Positions 57,980 to 64,000 of a DNA stretch of 64,000 nt are shown here, piece by piece. A program made the position numbers and the translations under genes. The stretch lies in contig JANQQC010000015.1 in the NCBI GenBank assembly GCA_028285145.1, positions 1 to 64,000 of the forward strand, written 5' to 3'. The stretch is from Hyphomonadaceae bacterium (GTDB lineage: Bacteria > Pseudomonadota > Alphaproteobacteria > Caulobacterales > Hyphomonadaceae). Each line of letters starts with the position of its first letter. The stretch's first letter is position 1. The notes under the pieces are model-generated. The model saw nothing but the letters and a program-made list of their open reading frames with translations. It had not been told where the DNA came from and did no database searches.

Positions 57980-59764
57980 ATGCCCCGCTATGACGCACCC
58001 GTACGCGATATGCAGTTCATCCTTCACGAACTGCTTTCACTTCAGAACTATTCAAACCTTCCCGGTTTCGAGGACGCCACGCCGGACGTGATCGACCAGA
58101 TCCTCGAGGAAGGCGGCAAGTTCGCCAAGGAAGTCCTCTTTCCGCTAAACAAGGTCGGCGACACGCAGGGCTGCGTCCGCAATGACGATGCGTCCGTGAA
58201 GACCCCGGATGGGTTCAAGGAAGCCTATGCCCAGCTTGTCGAGAATGGCTGGCCGCTTCTGGGCGCGGAGCCGGAAATGGGCGGGCAGGGCCTGCCGCAC
58301 GTTCTGAACACGGCCTGGAATGAAATGATCTCGTCTTCGAACATGGCGTTCGGAATGTATCCCGGGCTCACGCACGGGGCTTATCAGGCGCTGATGGCTG
58401 GCGGGTCTGACGAGCTGAAAGCCAAGTATGGTCCGAAAATGGCGTCTGCCGAATGGGCGGGCACCATGAACCTGACCGAGCCGCATTGCGGAACCGATCT
58501 CGGCCTGATGAAAACCAAGGCCGTTCCGAATGGCGATGGCTCCTACAAGATCACGGGCCAGAAGATCTGGATTTCTGGTGGCGAGCAGGATCTGACCGAA
58601 AACATCATTCACCTCGTGCTCGCGAAGATCGAAGGCGCGCCGGAAGGCATCAAGGGCGTGTCGCTCTTCGTGGTGCCGAAATTCCTCGTCAACGAGGATG
58701 GGTCCCTGGGCGAGCGCAATGCATGCTCGTGTGGCGGCCTTGAAGAGAAGATGGGCATTCATGGCAATGCGACCTGCGTCATGAACTATGACGGCGCGAC
58801 CGGCTGGCTCGTCGGCGAAGAGCATAAGGGCATGCGCACCATGTTCGTTATGATGAACGAAGCGCGCCTCGGTGTTGGCATGCAGGGGCTATCGCAGGCG
58901 GAGGTCGCCTATCAGAATGCGGTCGATTTCGCGAAGGATCGGCTGCAGGGCCGCTCGCTCACCGGACCGAAGAACCCCGATGGCCCCGCCGATCCGATCA
59001 TCGTGCACCCTGATGTGCGCCGCATGCTGATGGACTCCAAAGCCTTCATCGAGGGCGCGAGAGCCTTCACCTACTGGACCGCGCTTTACGGCGATCTGCT
59101 GCACAAGTCTCCGGATGAAAAAGTCCGCGAGAAGGCGGGCGATTACATGGCGCTGATGACCCCAGTCATCAAAGCCTTCCTGACCGATCGTGGCCTGAAA
59201 GCCTGTAATGACGGCCTGCAGCTGCATGGCGGCTCCGGCTTCACGCAGGAATGGGGCATGGAGCAATTCGTTCGCGATTGCCGTATCACGCTGATCTATG
59301 AAGGCACCAATGGTATTCAGGCACTCGATCTTGTCGGCCGGAAACTGGCGGCCAATGGCGGCCGCGCAATCTTCTCCTTCTTTGCCGAGATGGACGATTT
59401 CATCGGCGAGAACAGCGACAATCCGGACATGGAGCCGTTCCTTGAAGGCCTGAAATCGGCCAAGGCGCAGCTACAGGACGGCACGACCTGGCTGATGCAG
59501 AATGGCATGTCGAATTTCGACAATGCGGGCGCGGCGTCGTCAGATTACCTCCAGCTCTTCGGACTGACGGCGCTGGCTTATATGTGGGCGCAAATGGCCA
59601 AGGTCTCTCTCGAGAAGAAAGACAGCGGTGACCCCTACTACGACACCAAGCTGAAAACCGGCCGGTACTTCATGGATCGCGTATTGCCCGAAACGGCGTC
59701 TCACCTTGCGAAAGTGAAGACGGGCGCAGACGCCATGATGGCGCTGGAAGAGGCGGCTTTCTGA
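57980..59764 (+). CDS. Acyl-CoA dehydrogenase, C-terminal-domain type (DmdC-like)
   Basis: 594 residues, about 200 longer than ordinary acyl-CoA dehydrogenases, with the extra C-terminal helical domain. MNLTEPHCGTDLGLMKTKA near 159 and KITGQKIWISGGEQD near 189 bind FAD and substrate; YEGTNGIQALDLVGRK near 437 has the catalytic Glu. DmdC (3-methylmercaptopropionyl-CoA dehydrogenase) is one member; medium- or long-chain acyl-CoA is equally possible. Starts the beta-oxidation run after the MerR gene. Confidence 0.88.
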   Translation: MPRYDAPVRDMQFILHELLSLQNYSNLPGFEDATPDVIDQILEEGGKFAKEVLFPLNKVGDTQGCVRNDDASVKTPDGFKEAYAQLVENGWPLLGAEPEMGGQGLPHVLNTAWNEMISSSNMAFGMYPGLTHGAYQALMAGGSDELKAKYGPKMASAEWAGTMNLTEPHCGTDLGLMKTKAVPNGDGSYKITGQKIWISGGEQDLTENIIHLVLAKIEGAPEGIKGVSLFVVPKFLVNEDGSLGERNACSCGGLEEKMGIHGNATCVMNYDGATGWLVGEEHKGMRTMFVMMNEARLGVGMQGLSQAEVAYQNAVDFAKDRLQGRSLTGPKNPDGPADPIIVHPDVRRMLMDSKAFIEGARAFTYWTALYGDLLHKSPDEKVREKAGDYMALMTPVIKAFLTDRGLKACNDGLQLHGGSGFTQEWGMEQFVRDCRITLIYEGTNGIQALDLVGRKLAANGGRAIFSFFAEMDDFIGENSDNPDMEPFLEGLKSAKAQLQDGTTWLMQNGMSNFDNAGAASSDYLQLFGLTALAYMWAQMAKVSLEKKDSGDPYYDTKLKTGRYFMDRVLPETASHLAKVKTGADAMMALEEAAF

Positions 59765-59806
59765 GATTAGGCTCCTCCAGCATCGTTCTTGCATCGGCCA
59801 AGTTCG

Positions 59807-61480
59807 ATGTATTCTGGTGGAGAGCGGTCCTTGCCTTTTCTAAACTCCGTGCGCACAGGCCTGCGGCGCATAGTGTTGGCGATCGCGCATTTTGCGTTCG
59901 GTCTGACCACGCTCGCCTGGGTCGCAATAATTTTGGCTATCGTCGCTGCGCTAGCGTTTTCGCGTCCGTACTTCAATTACGGCACGGAAACCGATTACAT
60001 CTTTCTCTTCGCGCCCGAAGCTGAAAGAGCGCTTTCAGGTGGCCCGCTGAAGATCCAGTACCATCCGCCGCTGTACGCGGTCGCACTCGCACCTTTGTTC
60101 GCGGGGTTCGGCGACTGGTTCCGCGGCGGGCTGTTCCTGTCGGTGTTATCAAGCGGCGTAACCGCGTGGATCAGCTTCGAACTCTTCAAACGTTTCGTTG
60201 ATCGGCTAGCAGCACTCGCTGCCTGCCTGGCTGTGCTGTTCTCAGGTGTCCTGCTGTCTTTTTCGGCTCAGGCGACGTCTGACGTCTTTTTCCTCATGCT
60301 TTATCAGGGCGCGATCCTTGCCGCGCTGATTGCAATTGAACGACGCAGCGTCGTGCTTTGGGCAATTACCGGGGCGTTGATCGGTCTGTGCCTGTTGACG
60401 CGATCGAATGCGCTGACGCTTTGCGTGTTGATGGCGGCCCCGCTCCTGCTCGATGGACCGCTTGTCAGGCGTCTTCGATTTGTGCCGATCGTCGCTGCGG
60501 GCGTGGCAGCACCGATGCTTGTCTGGGCGATCATTGCAACCGTGACTGGTTCGCCGTTTATGCCGGCAGGCACGGTCGATAATCTTGCCATGACATTTTT
60601 CGGGGAAGGTGACCGCCTGTCCCGCGAAAGCATCATGAAATTAGAGGGCCGGTTTTCGAGCGTCTTCGACGTTTTCCTTTACGACCCCATTACTGTCATC
60701 AAGACCTACCTGGTGAATTTGTTCGCTTTGCCGGCTCGTCTGCTCGGCCTGATTGCCTTCCCGCTGTCCGCCTTCATCGTGCCAGGTCTCGTTCTGCTAA
60801 TGCTCAGGGCACGTCGGGAGCTGCTGCTTTACATACTCATCGTGACGCTTACTCAGGTGGCGCTGGTCAACCTGAAAACGTTCGAAATCAGGTTCTACCT
60901 GTTTCTCGTACCGCTTCTGGCGGTCGCTGTGCTGGAGTGTTGGAGACAGATTTACATCCTCGCGGATGATTTGCTGAAGCGAGAGCTTGTTGTCGTGGCT
61001 GGCGCGCTGTGCGCGGCATGGGCCGGAGCAATGTCGCTGTCTTATGCCCGGTACGACACGACGCGTAACGATGCTGAGACTCGCCAAGTGTTAGCAGCAG
61101 ATATCCCGTTCGAGACAAACGCCGTACTGATCGGGCGCAAGCGACAAGTCGCTTATCATCTAGGCGTTGATTTTGCGCACTTCCTCGAAGCGCCGACCCT
61201 TGGTCAGTTGGAAGCAGCCGCTGCCGATCTCGCAGCATACGGGCCAGTCTACTTCCACTACGGATCAAGCGAACGCAGCGTCTGGACTGACTTGTCTGCG
61301 ATCACGGATTCTCGCTCGGCACCAGACTGGCTGACGCCCGTTGCGGACGTGCCGGGAGAATGGACGATCTATCGCGTGACGGTTGAACCGAGCTCAGATC
61401 CTGAACTCATCCTTCCCTCGGACGCTTTGTCAGAGCGGGCGCGAGGGTTCAACGTGTACCTCAACGACCCTGCGCCTTAA
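59807..61480 (+). CDS. Polytopic membrane protein, GT39/ArnT-like glycosyltransferase
   Basis: 557 residues from ATG 59807. Some ten hydrophobic segments across about 30-430, then a soluble periplasmic C-terminal part. PYFNYGTETDYIFLFAPEAERAL and KIQYHPPLY near 75-85 are the first-loop signatures of the GT-C family (acidic residue plus HPPLY). Members move sugars from polyprenyl carriers. It does not fit the surrounding acyl-CoA genes. The TTG at 59789 was not used. Only 42 bases follow the previous stop. Confidence 0.75.
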   Translation: MYSGGERSLPFLNSVRTGLRRIVLAIAHFAFGLTTLAWVAIILAIVAALAFSRPYFNYGTETDYIFLFAPEAERALSGGPLKIQYHPPLYAVALAPLFAGFGDWFRGGLFLSVLSSGVTAWISFELFKRFVDRLAALAACLAVLFSGVLLSFSAQATSDVFFLMLYQGAILAALIAIERRSVVLWAITGALIGLCLLTRSNALTLCVLMAAPLLLDGPLVRRLRFVPIVAAGVAAPMLVWAIIATVTGSPFMPAGTVDNLAMTFFGEGDRLSRESIMKLEGRFSSVFDVFLYDPITVIKTYLVNLFALPARLLGLIAFPLSAFIVPGLVLLMLRARRELLLYILIVTLTQVALVNLKTFEIRFYLFLVPLLAVAVLECWRQIYILADDLLKRELVVVAGALCAAWAGAMSLSYARYDTTRNDAETRQVLAADIPFETNAVLIGRKRQVAYHLGVDFAHFLEAPTLGQLEAAAADLAAYGPVYFHYGSSERSVWTDLSAITDSRSAPDWLTPVADVPGEWTIYRVTVEPSSDPELILPSDALSERARGFNVYLNDPAP

Positions 61481-61540
61481 GATCCGGCCGTGTGTTTCCG
61501 TAGCGGCATGGGTGGCGAAGGACGCTCGCGCACGCTACAT

Positions 61541-61558
61541 GTTTACGTGAACGTAAAC
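61541..61558. promoter_or_regulatory. LiuR-like operator ahead of the acyl-CoA dehydrogenase gene
   Basis: GTTTACGTGAACGTAAAC, a perfect palindrome of 8-bp arms with a 2-base spacer, 37 bases upstream of ATG 61595. The same TTTACG/CGTAAA half-sites with 4-base separation occur before the MerR gene at 57399-57414. Confidence 0.75.
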
Positions 61559-61594
61559 GAAAAGCTATGCAAGGCTGCAAAAGGACGCTGATAC

Positions 61595-62761
61595 ATGCTG
61601 CAGAGCCCGCTCGACACACCCCCATCCGCCTGGCGACAGGATGAAGAAATCGCCCTGTTTTCCGATGCTGTCGGACAGTTTTTCGAGAAAGAATGCCAGC
61701 CTCATGTTCAGGACTGGCGCAAGGAAGGGGTCGTCCCGCGCGAGATCTGGACCAAGGCTGGCGAGATGGGATTGCTCTGCGCCTCCATGCCGGAAGAATA
61801 TGGCGGCGCTGGCGGGGATTTCCGCCATGAAGCGGTGATCATTGAGCAGCAGCAGTGGAAGGGCATCGACGGCTTTGGCATCACGCTGCACAACGCCATT
61901 GTTGCACCATACATTCAGCATTACGGCTCGGAGGAGCAGAAGCAGAAATGGCTGCCCAAGCTCGCCACTGGCGAACTGGTCTGCGCGATTGCGATGACGG
62001 AGCCGGGCACCGGTTCTGACCTTCAGAACATCAAGACGACAGCCACCAAGGACGGCAATGGCTACGTTATCAACGGCCAGAAGACGTTCATCACTAATGG
62101 CCAGACCGCTGACCTGATCCTCGTTTGCGCAAAGACAGACCCTGACAAGGGGGCCAAAGGCATTTCGATCATGGTCGTCGAGACCGAAGAGGTCGAAGGT
62201 TTCGAGCGCGGGCGCAATCTCGAAAAGGTTGGCCAGCACGCGGCGGATACGTCCGAGCTTTTCTTCAATGACGTCAAAGTGCCGGCCATGTCGCTGCTCG
62301 GCGAGGAAGAGGGGCAGGGCTTCATCCAGCTCATGCAACAGCTTCCCCAGGAGCGGCATATCATCGGCTTGCAAGGCGTCGGCATGATCGAGCGTGCCAT
62401 CGCCGAAACAGTCGCTTATGTGAAGCAGCGCAAGGCGTTCGGCGGCACGATTTTCGACTTCCAGAACACCCAGTTCGAACTCGCTGAGTGCAAGACGGAG
62501 GCGACCGTCGCCAAGGTGTTCGCCGATCACTGCACGGAGCAATTGCTCAAGGGCGAGCTGGATGCAGCGACGGCCTCCATGTCGAAGTACTGGATCTCCG
62601 ATCTTCAGTGCAAAATCATCGACCGTTGTCTCCAACTGCATGGCGGCTGGGGCTATATGGATGAGTATCCCATCGCCCAGATGTATGCCGACGCCCGCGT
62701 CCAACGCATCTATGGCGGCGCGAATGAAGTCATGAAGATGTTGATTGCGCGCACTCTCTAA
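61595..62761 (+). CDS. Acyl-CoA dehydrogenase
   Basis: 388 residues, the normal size. FAD-domain stretch IAMTEPGTGSDLQNIKTTA near 128 and VINGQKTFITNGQTADL, then QKRKAFGGTIFDFQNTQFELAECK near 285 and the catalytic Glu in RIYGGANEVMKMLIARTL at the end. Medium- or branched-chain acyl-CoA are the likely substrates. Preceded by the perfect LiuR-like palindrome and followed by the thiolase 34 bases on. Confidence 0.93.
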   Translation: MLQSPLDTPPSAWRQDEEIALFSDAVGQFFEKECQPHVQDWRKEGVVPREIWTKAGEMGLLCASMPEEYGGAGGDFRHEAVIIEQQQWKGIDGFGITLHNAIVAPYIQHYGSEEQKQKWLPKLATGELVCAIAMTEPGTGSDLQNIKTTATKDGNGYVINGQKTFITNGQTADLILVCAKTDPDKGAKGISIMVVETEEVEGFERGRNLEKVGQHAADTSELFFNDVKVPAMSLLGEEEGQGFIQLMQQLPQERHIIGLQGVGMIERAIAETVAYVKQRKAFGGTIFDFQNTQFELAECKTEATVAKVFADHCTEQLLKGELDAATASMSKYWISDLQCKIIDRCLQLHGGWGYMDEYPIAQMYADARVQRIYGGANEVMKMLIARTL

Positions 62762-62795
62762 CCTGAACTGAACCGATCCCCTCAAGGAGCCTAAA

Positions 62796-64000
62796 ATGAC
62801 AGAAGCATTCGTATATGACGCCGTGCGCACGCCGCGTGGCAAAGGCAAGAAGAACGGCTCGCTGCACGAAATCACAGCGCTGGATCTTGCTTCGCAATCG
62901 CTCCGTGCGATCCGTGACCGCAACGAGCTGGACACCTCCAATGTTGATGATGTTGTCCTTGGCTGTGTGTCGCCCGTTGGCGAGCAGGGCGGCGATATCG
63001 CCCGGATCGCCGTTCTGAACGCGGACTATGCGCAGACAACGGCCGGCGTGCAGATTGACCGGTTCTGCGCCTCGGGCCTGGAAGCCTGCAACATGGCTGC
63101 CTCCAAGGTCATGACTGGCGAAGCTGACATGGCCATCGGCGGCGGTGTTGAGAGCATGTCGCGTGTGCCCATGGGTGCTGCCGGCGGCGCATGGTCGTCT
63201 GATCCATCAATCGCCATTAAGTCCTACTTTGCGCCGCAAGGTATCGGTGCGGACACCATCGCCACGAAGTACGGTTTCTCGCGCGACGATGTCGACGCCT
63301 ATGCCGTCGAGAGCCAGAAGCGCGCTGCCAAGGCGTGGGAAGAAGGCCGTTTCTCCAACTCAATCATCCCGGTCAAAGACCAGATGGGCGGCACTCAGCT
63401 CGACCATGACGAGCATATGCGCCCGGATGCGACCATGCAGTCGCTCGCCGCGCTGAACCCGTCCTTTGCCGGTGCAGGCGCAATGGGCTTTGATGATGTG
63501 ATCAAGCAGCGCTATCCGGAGTTGGAAGCCATCGACCATGTTCACCATGCCGGTAACTCTTCGGGCATCGTGGACGGTTCAGCCGCCGTTCTCTTCGGCT
63601 CCAAGGAAATGGGCGAGAAGCACGGCCTGAAGCCACGTGCCCGGATCAAGGCCATGGCCTCCATCGGCTCCGAGCCTGGCATCATGCTGACGGGTCCGAC
63701 CTATGTGACGCAAAAAGCGCTCAAGAAGGCCGGCATGGAAGTTGGCGATATCGACATTTACGAGCTGAACGAGGCGTTCGCGTCGGTTCCAATGCTCATG
63801 ATGCAGCTGCTCGACATTCCGCACGACAAGATGAACGTGAATGGTGGCGCGATTGCGTTCGGTCACCCGCTGGGTGCCACCGGCGCGATGCTGCTCGGCA
63901 CCATGGTCGACGAGCTTGAGCGGACCGGCAAGGAAACCGCCCTGGTCACGCTGTGTGTGGGTGCCGGCATGGGCACCGCCACGATCATCGAACGTGTCTA
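62796..64000 (+). CDS. Acetyl-CoA C-acyltransferase (thiolase), 3' end cut by window
   Basis: 401 codons are present and the last two bases are TA, so the stop codon is probably cut by the edge. Thiolase residues: Cys in [12 protein letters not shown] near 90, [18 protein letters not shown] near 348 with the His, and [13 protein letters not shown] near the end with the second Cys. Cleaves 3-ketoacyl-CoA or joins acetyl-CoA units. AAGGAG ahead of ATG 62796. Completes beta-oxidation with the dehydrogenases just upstream. Confidence 0.92.
   Translation, partial: MTEAFVYDAVRTPRGKGKKNGSLHEITALDLASQSLRAIRDRNELDTSNVDDVVLGCVSPVGEQGGDIARIAVLNADYAQTTAGVQIDRFCASGLEACNMAASKVMTGEADMAIGGGVESMSRVPMGAAGGAWSSDPSIAIKSYFAPQGIGADTIATKYGFSRDDVDAYAVESQKRAAKAWEEGRFSNSIIPVKDQMGGTQLDHDEHMRPDATMQSLAALNPSFAGAGAMGFDDVIKQRYPELEAIDHVHHAGNSSGIVDGSAAVLFGSKEMGEKHGLKPRARIKAMASIGSEPGIMLTGPTYVTQKALKKAGMEVGDIDIYELNEAFASVPMLMMQLLDIPHDKMNVNGGAIAFGHPLGATGAMLLGTMVDELERTGKETALVTLCVGAGMGTATIIERV

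Noticed and set aside
61565..62941. 458-codon frame opposite the acyl-CoA dehydrogenase
   Set aside because: Antisense shadow; the plus strand carries a full enzyme with catalytic residues, a ribosome-binding site and an operator.

Overview
The window is GC-rich, gene-dense alphaproteobacterial chromosome, about 60 protein genes with short or overlapping junctions. A PodJ-type polarity protein with a full CtrA-type box (TTAA-N7-TTAA) and a GANTC site upstream, a CpdR-type receiver, glutathione-dependent formaldehyde oxidation and a MerR/LiuR-type fatty-acid/branched-chain regulon together suggest Caulobacterales, probably a Hyphomonadaceae-like marine dimorphic bacterium. This placement is inference; no rRNA gene is present. 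No CRISPR array, insertion sequence, prophage or origin was seen.

Layout. 1-9300: housekeeping and metabolic genes (DUF2189, TauD-like dioxygenase, GST, RarA, RluA-type synthase, KAS III, lipoproteins, Tag, YgfZ), ending in a gene-poor patch with the decayed 3' end of an outer-membrane barrel gene and an orphan terminator. 9305-12503: dihydroorotase-family enzyme and a coiled-coil lipoprotein. 12543-15173: sulfide/persulfide unit (TauE exporter, rhodanese, BigR/SqrR-type ArsR) divergent from a persulfide-dioxygenase-like MBL enzyme across a long palindrome. 15219-19842: K+ channel with zinc ribbon, feruloyl-CoA-synthase-like ligase, ThDP enzyme, DUF2185 protein. 19865-25751: formaldehyde detoxification genes (adhI...fghA) separated by SOUL, VOC and AbiTii-type genes; adhI is divergent from a Tat-exported nitroreductase and MarR gene across two palindromes. 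25835-30595: M24 peptidase, a second MarR with divergent VOC gene, and a run of small proteins.

30738-31242 and 41954-42457 are two inverted copies of a hairpin-rich element of about 505 bp. Between them lie hisN, an XRE regulator, a candidate sRNA, a formylglutamate amidohydrolase, cpdR, tRNA-Val(GAC), a sigma-54-driven psp operon with three small membrane-protein genes, mnmC, and a chain of small acetyltransferase and Cys-cluster genes. 42470-53621: GST, Fe-ADH, epoxide hydrolase, accA, flavodoxin, stress-type small genes, and the ligase-associated helicase and PdeM nuclease either side of an opposing pantothenate kinase. 53618-64000: podJ, then a MerR (LiuR-like) regulator with two acyl-CoA dehydrogenases and a thiolase; the last codon of the thiolase is cut by the window edge.

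Recurring themes are detoxification of small electrophiles and sulfur (formaldehyde, glutathione conjugation, VOC proteins, persulfide), envelope stress (psp), acyl-CoA catabolism, and local regulators each paired with a readable palindrome. Four convergent gene pairs end in a shared CTAG stop overlap.
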